Positions 14,810 to 24,560 are shown, counted from the first letter of the stretch. The stretch is DNA of 36,614 bases from Bacillota bacterium (GCA_021783135.1 JAJXUE010000002.1:1-36614), one strand, 5' to 3'. Notes: generated by a model not told the origin, from the sequence alone. Translations and numbers: made by a program.

Positions 14810-15181
14810 CTAACCTTTAGCCACTATTATTACGCCCGCAATGATTACAGTAATCCCTAACCACCTAGCTAGTGAGAAACTCTCATGAAAAATAAGACTC
14901 GACAGCAATAACACTAAGGGGAACGCGAGGCTCATAAATGGATAAGCATAACTTAACTCTGTCTTCGAAAGTGTTGCCATCCAACTCATTGCTGCCAAAA
15001 CGGCCATAAGTAAACCAGCCAGTACGTAGGGATTTAGCAACATCGTCCTAAGTAAAAAGACCAAAATAGAGCCTTTATCTGCCGGCATAGGCCCAGCGAG
15101 TGACATTCCTTTTTTGGTAAGCAATTGCCCGGCGACAGTTGCAGCAATTGTTATGGTAATTGTGATAAAAGAACTATTCAT
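14810..15181 (-). CDS. SMR/EamA-like four-helix membrane protein, probable lipid-linked sugar flippase
   Basis: 123 residues with four hydrophobic helices (about 3-22, 37-63, 70-93, 100-121). The pattern AATVAGQLLTKKGM in helix 1 and SYAYPFMSLAFPLVLLLSSL in helix 3 matches half-size EamA/SMR proteins such as ArnE and ArnF, which move undecaprenyl-phosphate aminosugar across the membrane. The ATG has GAGG seven bases upstream. It is in an operon with a GT2 polyprenyl-phosphate glycosyltransferase and near a GT-C enzyme, so it likely flips the sugar carrier. Drug efflux is the alternative but the context argues against it. Confidence 0.78.
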   Translation of the reverse strand: MNSSFITITITIAATVAGQLLTKKGMSLAGPMPADKGSILVFLLRTMLLNPYVLAGLLMAVLAAMSWMATLSKTELSYAYPFMSLAFPLVLLLSSLIFHESFSLARWLGITVIIAGVIIVAKG

Positions 15182-15245
15182 ATTTTTACCTCGCTATTTC
15201 CAAACCAGAGATGCATCCCTAGCAAAATACATCAAGGACTCCAGC

Positions 15246-16070
15246 CTATAACAATTGACTTACCTTAGGTATAAACTTAGCTCTATCGTATAGTAGGAAC
15301 TTCATAAACCTATACTCGTAATCCGACCTGGTTGGTATATAAGTTCTATCTTTAATACTAAAAACCGTTTGTTCTTTAGCACTTTTAAGTTGGTCAAAAT
15401 TGTCATTGTCTGTTATCATAATGGAAAAATCCTTTGTGCACAGGTTATTTAAGTTTAAAAACTCATTGTACAGTTTCAAAAAAGTATTAATTTTACTTTC
15501 AAGAGGTACTTCTATGAATTGAGGTCCGACTAATTCCGTGATGTCTTTTGCTGGTACGCCGGCATAAACGTGATTTTCTTCCATATCTTTCGTAATCACG
15601 CCACCGACCAGTAGCATAGCCTTCTTTTTTGCTACAATAGGCGATACAATACAATGCCCTGCAAACCACACATCATCCTCTATCATTAACGGCTTTGATT
15701 TGTTCCATTGGCATCCTTCTAATGAATCGCCGAATTTTGCATGGGACCACAATTGACTTGAAGCGCCGATCCCAACATTATTCCCGATCGAAGTCCCGGC
15801 AATAGAGTCTATTATTGACTGCTGTCCAATCCAACAGTTGTGGCCTATAGTGCACGTTCGATAGCCATGTATGGTCGTGCCTTTATGGATTGTAGTATAA
15901 TCGCCGATGACTAACTCCGGCACATCAATATACAAATCATTTCCGAGAAAACAACCATATCCTATGGTTATATTTTTGCAACTAGGACCAAAAACAATAT
16001 TAGTTCCAAATTGAATTCTTTCAGCAAGTTGAAACTTTGCATCTTCACTTCGGCTAGTAAATTGATTCAT
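15246..16070 (-). CDS. Left-handed beta-helix acyltransferase of the sugar operon
   Basis: 274 residues. Residues about 20-185 are hexapeptide repeats (IGYGCFLGNDLYIDV, IGDYTTIHKGTTIHGYRTCTIGHNCWIGQQSIID, SIGNNVGIGASSQLWSHAKFG, then HVYAGVPAKDI), the fold of trimeric acetyl-CoA/acyl-CoA sugar acyltransferases. The last 85 residues form a separate tail with no recognised motif. GGAGG lies seven bases before the ATG. Because wecE, rfbA and rfbB supply a 4-amino sugar nucleotide, N-acylation of that amine is the best guess. The substrate is inferred from the neighbours. Confidence 0.82.
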   Translation of the reverse strand: MNQFTSRSEDAKFQLAERIQFGTNIVFGPSCKNITIGYGCFLGNDLYIDVPELVIGDYTTIHKGTTIHGYRTCTIGHNCWIGQQSIIDSIAGTSIGNNVGIGASSQLWSHAKFGDSLEGCQWNKSKPLMIEDDVWFAGHCIVSPIVAKKKAMLLVGGVITKDMEENHVYAGVPAKDITELVGPQFIEVPLESKINTFLKLYNEFLNLNNLCTKDFSIMITDNDNFDQLKSAKEQTVFSIKDRTYIPTRSDYEYRFMKFLLYDRAKFIPKVSQLL

Positions 16071-16128
16071 TAGATTTCCTCCACCTATGATAAACGACTT
16101 TAGTAATTCCTATGAGAAAATCACTTTT

Positions 16129-17166
16129 TTACTTCCATGTGTTTACATACCAATCTACTGTTTTGACTATTCCACTCTCAAAGGTTTCCTGCGGTTCCCA
16201 ACCAAGCTCACGCTCCACTTTAGTTGCATCAATCGCGTAGCGCCGGTCATGGCCTGGCCTGTCCGTGACAAATTTTATTAATTCTTTAAAGCTTTTGAGT
16301 CCGGACAATCTTTCTGGAACGCGCTCATCGAGCAAATCGCAGATTAGTCCCGCAATATAGATGTTTTGCAGCTCGTTCTTTCCGCCAAGATTGTAGGTCT
16401 CACCACTTCTGCCATTATGAAACGCTGTATCAACCCCGCGACAGTGATCCAAAACATAAAGCCAATCGCGAATATTTTTTCCATCGCCATAAATTGGAAT
16501 TGTTTCCAGCGCCATAGCTTTCCTTATGATAGTGGGTATCAGTTTTTCAGCATGTTGCTTGGGCCCGTAATTATTGGAGCAATTGGTTGTAACTACATTT
16601 AAGCCGTAAGTATGAAAATAACTGCGCACCAACATGTCCGAGCTGGCCTTACTGGCGCTGTAGGGGCTATTTGGGGCTAAGCGGGTTTCCTCGGTAAACA
16701 ATCCTTCTGGGCCTAATGAGCCATATACTTCATCGGTCGACACATGATGAAACCGACAATGCGCATAACCGTGACGCGGTTGATGGGGTCCCTGAAGCCA
16801 AAACTTACGGGCAACATCAAGCAGGGTAAACGTACCGCTAATATTGGTCTTAATGAACACGTCGGGGCCTAGAATCGAATTATCAACGTGGGATTCCGCC
16901 GCAAAATGAATAACACCTTGCACGTCCCATTCGCGAAAGATAAACTCCACCAAGTCGCGATTACAAATATCACCCGCAATAAACTTGTAACGCGGGTTGT
17001 GTGCCACTTCTTCTAAATTGGCTAGATTACCAGCATAGGTCAACTTGTCCAGGTTAACTATGCGGTAGTTGTCATACTTGTTAAGCCAATAAGGTACGAA
17101 GTTAGACCCAATAAAGCCTGCTCCACCGGTTACCAAGATAGTTGTCAGCCCAGTCCCACTTTCCAC
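16129..17166 (-). CDS. rfbB: dTDP-glucose 4,6-dehydratase
   Basis: 345 residues, standard length. An N-terminal Rossmann motif TGGAGFIGS (13-21) is followed by DKLTYAGNLANL, HFAAESHVDNSI and STDEVYGSL, with the catalytic Tyr/Lys in YSASKASSD and NCSNNYGPKQHAEKLIP. It converts dTDP-glucose to dTDP-4-keto-6-deoxyglucose in the cytoplasm. The start is a GTG at 17164-17166 with AAGGTGG nine bases upstream. It lies 20 bp after rfbA. No rfbC or rfbD is nearby, so its product is presumably used by the WecE transaminase in the same operon. Confidence 0.97.
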   Translation of the reverse strand: MESGTGLTTILVTGGAGFIGSNFVPYWLNKYDNYRIVNLDKLTYAGNLANLEEVAHNPRYKFIAGDICNRDLVEFIFREWDVQGVIHFAAESHVDNSILGPDVFIKTNISGTFTLLDVARKFWLQGPHQPRHGYAHCRFHHVSTDEVYGSLGPEGLFTEETRLAPNSPYSASKASSDMLVRSYFHTYGLNVVTTNCSNNYGPKQHAEKLIPTIIRKAMALETIPIYGDGKNIRDWLYVLDHCRGVDTAFHNGRSGETYNLGGKNELQNIYIAGLICDLLDERVPERLSGLKSFKELIKFVTDRPGHDRRYAIDATKVERELGWEPQETFESGIVKTVDWYVNTWK

Positions 17167-17186
17167 TATTTACGTCCACCTTTAAC

Positions 17187-18077
17187 TCATTTCGCAGCTT
17201 CCGCAGAGGCCAATCCATCTAATAAATCACGTAAATACTGGCCATACTGCGTATTACCCAGCGGTTTAATTAATTCGAGTAACTGCGCCTGATTGATATA
17301 TCCCATGTTATAAGCCACTTCCTCCAGACAAGCCACCTTCAGACCCTGCCGCTGCTCAATCGTTTCAATAAATTGCGACGCTTCCAGCAGTGATTCGTGC
17401 GTGCCGGTATCTAGCCAAGCAAAACCCCGCCCCAAAATTTCCACATTAAGCTTACCCATGTGCAAATAAGCCCTGTTCACATCGGTAATCTCCAGTTCAC
17501 CTCGGTGCGAAGGTTTAAGCGACTTAGCAATCTCAATTACTTGGTTATCGTAGAAATAAAGCCCGGTAATCGCGTAATCGGATTTAGGCTCTAGTGGCTT
17601 TTCCTCTAATGACAGGACTTGATAATCGGCGTCAAATTCAACCACACCAAAGCGGCTCGGATTCTTGACCCGATAGCCAAAAACTGTAGCGCCCTCTGCT
17701 CTTTGCACGGTTTTGTGCAATAACGGCGTAAAGCCTTGGCCATAAAATATATTGTCGCCCAAAATCAGGGCAACGTTGTCCTGACCGATAAATTCTTCCC
17801 CAATGATAAAAGCCTGGGCCAAACCCTCCGGTGCAGGCTGTACCGCATAGGACAATTGCAAGCCCAGCTCTGCCCCAGTACCCAACAAGCTAGCAAAGCG
17901 CGGCGTATCTTCCGGGGTTGAAATGATGAGAATTTCGCGGATTCCGGCCAACATTAAGACCGACAATGGGTAGTAGATCATCGGCTTATCGTAAATTGGC
18001 AGTAATTGTTTCGAAACACACTTCGTCACCGGGTACAGGCGCGTACCGCTGCCGCCTGCCAAAATAATTCCCTTCAT
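17187..18077 (-). CDS. rfbA: Glucose-1-phosphate thymidylyltransferase
   Basis: 296 residues. The nucleotidyltransferase signature [16 protein letters not shown] is at the N-terminus, then [40 protein letters not shown] and [17 protein letters not shown]. It makes dTDP-glucose from glucose 1-phosphate and dTTP. The ATG at 18075-18077 is chosen because it begins the conserved motif and overlaps the stop of the upstream glycosyltransferase by 4 bp (ATGA). It supplies RfbB and then WecE. Confidence 0.97.
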   Translation of the reverse strand: MKGIILAGGSGTRLYPVTKCVSKQLLPIYDKPMIYYPLSVLMLAGIREILIISTPEDTPRFASLLGTGAELGLQLSYAVQPAPEGLAQAFIIGEEFIGQDNVALILGDNIFYGQGFTPLLHKTVQRAEGATVFGYRVKNPSRFGVVEFDADYQVLSLEEKPLEPKSDYAITGLYFYDNQVIEIAKSLKPSHRGELEITDVNRAYLHMGKLNVEILGRGFAWLDTGTHESLLEASQFIETIEQRQGLKVACLEEVAYNMGYINQAQLLELIKPLGNTQYGQYLRDLLDGLASAEAAK

Positions 18078-19054
18078 CTCCCCATCCCCCATTTTTTTGC
18101 TTTTTCCACCGTTTGAGCAGGCAGTTCCTCGGCATAGGACGATTCCCGAATTACATACTGGCGGAAATAAGCTACTTCACTAATAATTCGGCTTAAATAC
18201 TCCCCCACTACACCAAAGGAGACGAGAATTAAGCCGGAAAATATACTTAATAAGGCAATAGTCGAAGCCCAACCGGCAATGGCAAAGCTCCCCAACATCC
18301 TGCCGACAATAACGTAAGCCCCGATTAACAAGCCTAAAGCAGCAAACACAAAACCGTTAATACTGATAAAACGCAGTGGAATAGTAGAATAGTTCACCAG
18401 CAAATCGTAGGCGAGTTTGGAACTTTTATAGAGAGAATAATTGGTTTTGCCGTATTTCCGGGCATCGTGCGTTACTTCAACATTAGCAATGTTTAACGTG
18501 TTGCTTAAAATCAGCGCATCAATCATCGGATTTGGCGTTTTAACCGAGATTACCGCCTGCACCAAGGACTTGCGCAGCAGTCTGAAGCTGGACATTTTAA
18601 TATCTTTAGGTTTGCCAAAAATTCCTTCTAAGCTTTTGCCGATTATGTAGCTACCGAAGTTGCGATAGGCAGCATGTTTTTTGACATATGGCCTGCCGAT
18701 TACCGCATCATATCCCCCTGCCATCTTGGCAACTAGCTTCTGGATTTCTTCCGGTGGGTTTTGTAAGTCATCGTCCATAGTAAGTACATAATCGCCTTGA
18801 GCGTAATTAAAGCCACACATAATGGCGTTATGTTGACCAAAATTGCGCATGAGGCTGATAGTCTTAACCCGATTATCGCGCTGCGACAGTTCTTTCAATT
18901 TCGCCCAGCTTTTATCGGGACTGCAATCGTTAACCAGAATTATTTCATAGGAATTGGTTAATTGCTGCAGTGACCTCGTTAAACGCTCATACAGCTCGTC
19001 CAGGCTAGCTTCACTTTTGTACACAGGAATAACTACGGAAATTTCTAGCGTCAT
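18074..19054 (-). CDS. GT2 polyprenyl-phosphate glycosyltransferase with two C-terminal membrane helices (ArnC/DPM-like)
   Basis: 326 residues. A GT-A domain carries [49 protein letters not shown] and the metal-binding [13 protein letters not shown]; after residue about 225 two membrane helices follow, ending [13 protein letters not shown]. This is the layout of ArnC and GtrB, which load a sugar onto undecaprenyl phosphate at the inner face of the membrane. It starts one base after wecE and overlaps rfbA. It is expected to use the operon's own dTDP sugar or UDP/GDP sugar; donor specificity is not readable. Confidence 0.93.
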   Translation of the reverse strand: MTLEISVVIPVYKSEASLDELYERLTRSLQQLTNSYEIILVNDCSPDKSWAKLKELSQRDNRVKTISLMRNFGQHNAIMCGFNYAQGDYVLTMDDDLQNPPEEIQKLVAKMAGGYDAVIGRPYVKKHAAYRNFGSYIIGKSLEGIFGKPKDIKMSSFRLLRKSLVQAVISVKTPNPMIDALILSNTLNIANVEVTHDARKYGKTNYSLYKSSKLAYDLLVNYSTIPLRFISINGFVFAALGLLIGAYVIVGRMLGSFAIAGWASTIALLSIFSGLILVSFGVVGEYLSRIISEVAYFRQYVIRESSYAEELPAQTVEKAKKWGMGR

Positions 19055-19055
19055 G

Positions 19056-20228
19056 TTAATCTCCCACTAACCCAGAGGTTTTACTTATTAGCTCAGTCAA
19101 TATATGCGTAAAATTATCTATGACATAGTCTTGCTCCGGCATAGTTAAACCTGCATACATCGGTAGTCTGAGCAAACGTCCACTGAGTTCTTCCGTTGCT
19201 GGCAGATCACCTGACTGCCAGCCAAGCTTCAGGCCCATGGGCGCCGTGTGGAGCGGGACATAATGAAATGTTGCATTAATACCTTTATCCTTTAGTTCGG
19301 CTAGCATATTATCACGCATGGTCTCATTCGGCAGCAGCACATAAAACATATGATAATTACTCTCTCTGTCTGCCGGAATATAGGGCAAGGTAATTACACC
19401 GCGATCAGCAAAATGCGCCAATTTGGTATAGTAACGTTCATACACCTGTCGACGCAGCTTATTTATTTCATCTAAACACTCAAGCTGCGCATACAACATG
19501 GCGGCCAGGACATCGGACGGTAAGAAACTCGAGCCTACATCCACCCAGGTATATTTATCGACTTGACCGCGCAAAAACTTACTGCGGTTGGTGCCTTTTT
19601 CACGAACTATTTCCGCACGTTCAGCCAACTCTTGGTTAGCAAAGTTAATGGTGATGGCTCCGCCCTCACCACATGAATAGTTTTTCGTTGCATGAAAACT
19701 ATAACAGCCAATATGCCCGATACTGCCCAAGTATTTGCCGTTATATTTAGCATTTACACCCTGGGCAGCGTCTTCAACCACATATAAATTGTGTTTTAGG
19801 GACATGGCCATAATAGCGTCCATCTCACAGCCAACTCCGGCGTAGTGTACGACAAAGATTGCCTTGGTCCGAGGCGTTATTTTGGCCTTGATGGACTGGG
19901 GATCAATATTTAAAGTTTTGGGGTCAATATCGGCAAATATAGGGATACTGCCCCGCAACATGATAGCATTAACTGTAGAAACGAACGTATAGGAAGGCAA
20001 TATGACCTCATCACCAGGTTGTAGATTAATCAGTAGTGCAGCCAGTTCCAAAGCATGTGTGCATGAAGTTGTCAACAAAGCCTTGCTAACCGCAAACTTT
20101 TCTTCCATAAACCGATTGACAAGTTTCGTATAGTGCCCGTCACCTGAGACGTGGTTTCGAGTTAACACATCTTGAATATAGCCTAGTTCGCTGCCGCTTT
20201 GGAATGTCCGATTAAAAGGTATATTCAT
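19056..20228 (-). CDS. wecE: dTDP-4-amino-4,6-dideoxygalactose transaminase
   Basis: 390 residues. A DegT/DnrJ/EryC1 PLP enzyme with very close agreement to E. coli WecE: SCTHALELAALL, PGDEVILPSYTFVST, VVHYAGVGCEMDAIMA, VVEDAAQGV, and SFHATKNY with the PLP lysine Lys182, then REKGTNRSKFLRGQVDKYTW. It aminates dTDP-4-keto-6-deoxyglucose with glutamate to give dTDP-Fuc4N. The ATG at 20226-20228 begins the conserved MNIPFNR; an upstream extension of 13 residues has no family similarity. It is the first gene of the seven-gene operon, facing a 375 bp spacer. Confidence 0.93.
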   Translation of the reverse strand: MNIPFNRTFQSGSELGYIQDVLTRNHVSGDGHYTKLVNRFMEEKFAVSKALLTTSCTHALELAALLINLQPGDEVILPSYTFVSTVNAIMLRGSIPIFADIDPKTLNIDPQSIKAKITPRTKAIFVVHYAGVGCEMDAIMAMSLKHNLYVVEDAAQGVNAKYNGKYLGSIGHIGCYSFHATKNYSCGEGGAITINFANQELAERAEIVREKGTNRSKFLRGQVDKYTWVDVGSSFLPSDVLAAMLYAQLECLDEINKLRRQVYERYYTKLAHFADRGVITLPYIPADRESNYHMFYVLLPNETMRDNMLAELKDKGINATFHYVPLHTAPMGLKLGWQSGDLPATEELSGRLLRLPMYAGLTMPEQDYVIDNFTHILTELISKTSGLVGD

Positions 20229-20603
20229 GCTACACCTGACCTTAAAAAATTGCTTGATTCGATTCACTGTTGTTGTGTTAACTTTGATTTCTATATAAAA
20301 TCGTCAAAATCCTTTAATTCATGCGGAAAAGCTGTTTAAAATAATTATTTGCAAGTCAAAACCATCTAATTATTTTAAAAGTAGCTAATTCTATTTATGC
20401 ATTCAACTCCATCTCCCAAATTATTAATTTGCAAGATTATACACGAAGACTCCTATACTAGCAGGAATTTTCTACAATTTGTATAATTTTACTTAATGTA
20501 ATAAAATTTGTCACCTAACTCTAATCGTCCATACAACGATATTTTTATTTAAACTAGGTGTAAATTTCTACAATTCAAAGTTTGTTTAAAGGAGCTGTAA
20601 CAT
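20229..20603. other. AT-rich divergent promoter region between wecE and the plus-strand GT-C gene
   Basis: No gene is visible here. It must hold promoters for both directions. For the plus-strand gene the candidates are TTGCAA (20429-20434) with TATACT (20454-20459) at a long 19 bp spacing, and a TATAAT at 20482-20487 with a poor -35. Two copies of ATTTGCAAG occur, near 20347 and 20427. A long inverted repeat is listed separately. Confidence 0.5.
20335..20379. repeat. 13-bp perfect inverted repeat with 19-bp spacer
   Basis: TTTAAAATAATTA (20335-20347) and TAATTATTTTAAA (20367-20379) are exact reverse complements. The arms contain only A and T, so an RNA hairpin would be weak; a protein-binding site in the divergent promoter region is equally possible. 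Confidence 0.6.
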
Positions 20604-22349
20604 TTGAAGACAATCAGGTCGAAGAATTACCTTTTGGCAATTATGCTCATCATCATCATAGTACTCTTCTGCATCTCACGCGTAACTTTTCTGGATCGAG
20701 ACCTTCCTCCTTGGCAAGTCACAAACTACCAACCAATCGACGAATTTTACTATACGATTTCAGCCTTTAACATTTACCATTATGGCCAAATTTCCCATAA
20801 GGTAGTTTCATTCATTCCAGATGATGGTAACCCTCTTGATATGCTGGAAACTATTATGACTGCTGCTACTCTTAAATCATTTGGCAACAACTATTTTGGG
20901 CTTCGCATGGCATCAGTAATTTGCTCACTTCTCACCCTCCTGTTGGTATACCTTACATTGAAAAAAATTCTAGTTGGTCGAAATAGAAAAAGCTATAACA
21001 TTTCTATAGTATTAGCTTTGCTATATATGACATTTGACTTCTCATTTTTAATGTCTGGACGAGTTGCAGAACCTACCATATTTCGAATGCTTGCTTTGGC
21101 ATTAGTAATCTATATCGGATCGTTAAAAGGTTTTAACAGCATTTTAAAATCTCCACTCTTATCTTATTTGCTTGGTTTTCTGTCGGTTTCGGCGGTGCTT
21201 TATGTATATATTTACAATGCATTTATAGCTTTAGGTATGTTTAGCACTATTATTTTTTGGTCATATGCAGGTGGAAAGGTTAATGTCTTTAAACAATTGT
21301 CAGCCTTCATCTTAGGTGGAATATCATCTTTAATAACTTACGATATTTTTGTTTCATACTACTATCACATGAATTTACTCGAAACTTATTTCCGGTATAT
21401 TTTCCACCACGACGGGCTTGCAAGTCTAAACATAATTGACAATTTAAGCTTTATCTTTACCACGAATATTTTTAGATTTAATATATCTGTACTGTTTCTT
21501 ACTTTAGTGTCTCTACCTGTATTCATTATAAGAGTATGTAAAAAACATGATAATCTTTTAATTCTGGTACTGAACTTATTTTGCTCTCTAGTAGTCCAAT
21601 CCTGGTTTGTCAATGATTATTCATTCAGAAAGCTAGTTATATTCATACCGTTAATTACGATAATACTTGTAGCTTCATGGGACTACATGTCCGATTTTAG
21701 AGACTGGATAGAAAAAAACGAATACCTTAAATGGATTGGAATAATATACATACTAGGTGCTGGAACTTTTTCATTCTATCAGTATTTGGTAACAACCAAC
21801 CGTTCATTTATATATCCCATTATCAGTAAATATAACTATATAAACTTAGGCGTCTTTTGTATAGTATTTTTTGCGATTCTTCTATTATTTCGTTTTAAAT
21901 TGGCTATGGGCCAAAGTTTAATGATATTTGTCTTGCTTTTAACCATCATTGTGCCAAGCTCATTCATGGATATAAAATATGTTTACGCAAACCCTACTTA
22001 CATGTACCGGAACGCAATGATTTCACTTAGCAATAAAATTAACGGTAAAATAGTTGCCGGCAGTTTGTCATATGGGGTTAGGCTATATAATACATCCATA
22101 CCAGTTTTAAATCCATACGTATACCTGCCTGTTTTAACCGAATATAATAGTTTATTCAGAAAAGTATTTGACAATGGGTTAGCCACCTACTCAATTTCCT
22201 ATGATCGACCAAATGCTAAAAAATCATTAGATGATTTGGGAATGAAATTAATCGATGAATACGACTTTAATTTGGTTGATTCTAAGTCGGAGCCATACAT
22301 GGGTTTATTTGTACCAAATAAATCCTCTGAAAACTTAAAACAACATTGA
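20604..22349 (+). CDS. GT-C fold membrane glycosyltransferase, unknown acceptor
   Basis: 581 residues. A short basic N-terminus is followed by about ten to twelve hydrophobic helices and a C-terminal soluble tail of about 110 residues. The first extracytoplasmic loop carries PIDEFYY, the acidic motif expected for GT-C enzymes that take sugar from a polyprenyl-phosphate carrier (ArnT/PMT type). The start is a TTG at 20604 with GGAG nine bases upstream. It is the only clear plus-strand gene in the window and is very AT-rich, which suggests separate acquisition. It converges with malic enzyme on a shared terminator. It could transfer the Und-P-sugar made by the facing wecE-GT2 operon to a wall polymer or protein; that link is inference. 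Confidence 0.8.
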   Translation: MKTIRSKNYLLAIMLIIIIVLFCISRVTFLDRDLPPWQVTNYQPIDEFYYTISAFNIYHYGQISHKVVSFIPDDGNPLDMLETIMTAATLKSFGNNYFGLRMASVICSLLTLLLVYLTLKKILVGRNRKSYNISIVLALLYMTFDFSFLMSGRVAEPTIFRMLALALVIYIGSLKGFNSILKSPLLSYLLGFLSVSAVLYVYIYNAFIALGMFSTIIFWSYAGGKVNVFKQLSAFILGGISSLITYDIFVSYYYHMNLLETYFRYIFHHDGLASLNIIDNLSFIFTTNIFRFNISVLFLTLVSLPVFIIRVCKKHDNLLILVLNLFCSLVVQSWFVNDYSFRKLVIFIPLITIILVASWDYMSDFRDWIEKNEYLKWIGIIYILGAGTFSFYQYLVTTNRSFIYPIISKYNYINLGVFCIVFFAILLLFRFKLAMGQSLMIFVLLLTIIVPSSFMDIKYVYANPTYMYRNAMISLSNKINGKIVAGSLSYGVRLYNTSIPVLNPYVYLPVLTEYNSLFRKVFDNGLATYSISYDRPNAKKSLDDLGMKLIDEYDFNLVDSKSEPYMGLFVPNKSSENLKQH

Positions 22350-22411
22350 CACATGACATCAATTGCCTGAAGTCTCATATAATCCTACTTAGTTGCTCAG
22401 TTTGTTGCTCA

Positions 22412-22446
22412 AATAATAAGGGCAGCCTCGCGGCTGCCCTTATTAT
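22412..22446. terminator. Bidirectional intrinsic terminator between the GT-C gene and malic enzyme
   Basis: A near-perfect inverted repeat, AATAATAAGGGCAGCC, loop TCGC, GGCTGCCCTTATTATT, sits in the 109 bp between two converging genes. Strong GC core stem with A/T-rich flanks on both sides. Confidence 0.92.
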
Positions 22447-22458
22447 TTGTTTAAGAAC

Positions 22459-23685
22459 CTATTTCCCTACCAAATCCCGTACATGCTGTGCCACGCTTTC
22501 CGGGTCCTTCTGGACCCGCGCCACACCACTATCCATAGCCGCTTTAGCTACAGCAGCTGCAACGGTCGGAGCCAACCGGGGGTCAAAGGCCTTAGGCATG
22601 ACGTAATCGGCCGTCAATTCCGCATCCGACACTAAGCTCGCGATGGCATAAGCCGCAGCGACCTTCATTGCTTCATTGATCGTAGTCGCCTTCACATCTA
22701 AGGCGCCGCGGAAGATACCAGGGAAGGCTGCAACATTATTGACTTGATTGGGGAAATCGGAACGCCCGGTTCCTACGACAGCTGCACCGGCGGCCTTAGC
22801 GGCATCCGGCATAATTTCCGGTACCGGGTTAGCCATGGCAAAGATGATCGGGTCTTTGGCCATCGATTTAACCATCTCCGGCGTCACTGCGTCAGCGACC
22901 GACACACCAATAAATACATCCGCCCCTTGGAGCGCCTCCGCCAAATCGCCTTTTACCATGCCGCGGTTGGTCTTTAGCGCAATTTCATCCTTATATTTAT
23001 TCATGCCGCGCGGACGCCCCTCATAAATCGCGCCCTTGCTGTCACACATAATCACATTTTCTACACCCATACTCATCAACAGCTTGATGATGGCTGTGCC
23101 CGCCGCACCTGCGCCGCTGGTGACAACTTTGATGTTGTGAATGTCTTTTTTAATCAGCTTGAGAGCGTTAATCAAGCCGGCCATGGTGACTATAGCCGTA
23201 CCATGTTGGTCATCGTGGAACACCGGGATTTGCATAACTTCTTTTAACCGTTCCTCCACTTCGAAGCAATCCGGCGCACCAATATCTTCTAAGTTAATCC
23301 CGCCGAAGGTAGGCTCAAGCAACCTAGTAGCGGCAACTATTTCGTCCACACTCTTGGTGTTCAGACAAATCGGGAAGGCATCCACGCCGGCAAAGGCTTT
23401 AAACAAGACCGCTTTGCCTTCCATTACCGGCATTGCGGCATAGGCACCGATATCACCTAAACCCAGCACAGCAGTTCCATTCGAGACTACCGCCACCATG
23501 TTGCCGCGGTTGGTATAGACATCCACCAGGTCTTGCTCACGGGCAATTTCCTTGCACGGCTCCGCTACTCCCGGGGAATAGGCCAAGCTTAAATCGTGCG
23601 CATCGCGCACAGGCACTTTACTTTCTACAACTATTTTACCTTGATGCTCACGATGTAATTTGAGCGCTTCCTCACGCAGAGACAT
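22459..23685 (-). CDS. Malic enzyme (NAD(P)-dependent oxaloacetate-decarboxylating malate dehydrogenase)
   Basis: 408 residues, the short bacterial form. Motifs are LSLAYSPGVAEPC (substrate), NRGNMVAVVSNGTAVLGLGD, HDDQHGTAIV, and the Rossmann GAGAAGTAIIKLL. It oxidatively decarboxylates malate to pyruvate and CO2. The ATG at 23683-23685 is chosen since conserved sequence begins there; AAAGGA lies twelve bases upstream, a little far. A GTG four codons earlier is possible. It follows sdhB by 129 bp on the same strand, so a path from succinate through fumarate and malate to pyruvate (or the reverse) would be co-encoded apart from fumarase. In the spacer AAGTTTCG occurs twice. Confidence 0.96.
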   Translation of the reverse strand: MSLREEALKLHREHQGKIVVESKVPVRDAHDLSLAYSPGVAEPCKEIAREQDLVDVYTNRGNMVAVVSNGTAVLGLGDIGAYAAMPVMEGKAVLFKAFAGVDAFPICLNTKSVDEIVAATRLLEPTFGGINLEDIGAPDCFEVEERLKEVMQIPVFHDDQHGTAIVTMAGLINALKLIKKDIHNIKVVTSGAGAAGTAIIKLLMSMGVENVIMCDSKGAIYEGRPRGMNKYKDEIALKTNRGMVKGDLAEALQGADVFIGVSVADAVTPEMVKSMAKDPIIFAMANPVPEIMPDAAKAAGAAVVGTGRSDFPNQVNNVAAFPGIFRGALDVKATTINEAMKVAAAYAIASLVSDAELTADYVMPKAFDPRLAPTVAAAVAKAAMDSGVARVQKDPESVAQHVRDLVGK

Positions 23686-23813
23686 AAAAAACACCAATCC
23701 TTTCTTTATAACCGAAACTTTTAAACGAAACTTTTACCCGATTTTTATTGCCGAATCATATAACGTTGACACCATGCAATTGTGCAAGCTTCCTAAATAT
23801 GCCTATGCATGCT

Positions 23814-24560
23814 CTACTTCCTTAGCCACCTGCCCACGGCAAATTTATTAACTTCACGGTTCAAGTCGGCAATTGAAGTCGTCAGCGGAATAGCCTTAGG
23901 GCAAGCCTGCACACAGTTTTGCGCATTACCGCAATCACTGATGCCGCCCTTATCCATTAGCGCTGCCAACCGCTCATGCTTGTTCATGTTGCCGGTAGGG
24001 TGAGTGTTGAACAAGCGTGCCTGCGATATGGCCGCAGGACCGATGAAATTAGCGCGGGAATTAAATTGCGGGCACGCTTCAGCGCAGCAACCGCACGTCA
24101 TACATTTGGAAAGTTCATAGGCCCATTGACGTGTTTCCTCCGCCATACGGGGCCCCGGGCCTAAATCATAGGTGCCGTCAATCGGAATCCAGGCCTTAAC
24201 TTTTTTGAGATTATCAAACATCACTTGGCGATCCACCATTAAATCGCGCACCAACGGAAACTTAGTCAACGGTTCCAGCACAATAGGCTGCTGCAGTTGA
24301 TCAATTAACGCAGTGCAGGCTTGGCGGGCGGTACCGTTAATGTTCATCGAACAGGCGCCGCACACTTCTTCTAAGCAGTTACATTCCCATACTACCGGGG
24401 TGGTCTTGGTCCCCTCAGCAGTAACCGGATTGCGTTGAATTTCCATTAACACGGAGATAACATTCATCTTCGGTAGGTAAGGGACTTTGAAGTTTTCCCA
24501 GCGCACGGGCTGGTTCGGTCCATCTTGACGCTTGACGCGTAAATTAATGAATTCAGCCAT
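23814..24560 (-). CDS. sdhB: Succinate dehydrogenase/fumarate reductase iron-sulfur subunit
   Basis: 248 residues. The 2Fe-2S site is CNCLEEVCGACSM plus a Cys eleven residues later; the 4Fe-4S site is CMTCGCCAEACP; the 3Fe-4S site is CGNAQNCVQACP followed by a proline-rich turn. All cluster ligands are present. It carries electrons between the flavin subunit and the diheme cytochrome b. The ATG overlaps the sdhA stop by one base (TAATG). Direction of the reaction (succinate oxidation or fumarate reduction) cannot be told from sequence; in an anaerobe either is possible. Confidence 0.97.
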   Translation of the reverse strand: MAEFINLRVKRQDGPNQPVRWENFKVPYLPKMNVISVLMEIQRNPVTAEGTKTTPVVWECNCLEEVCGACSMNINGTARQACTALIDQLQQPIVLEPLTKFPLVRDLMVDRQVMFDNLKKVKAWIPIDGTYDLGPGPRMAEETRQWAYELSKCMTCGCCAEACPQFNSRANFIGPAAISQARLFNTHPTGNMNKHERLAALMDKGGISDCGNAQNCVQACPKAIPLTTSIADLNREVNKFAVGRWLRK

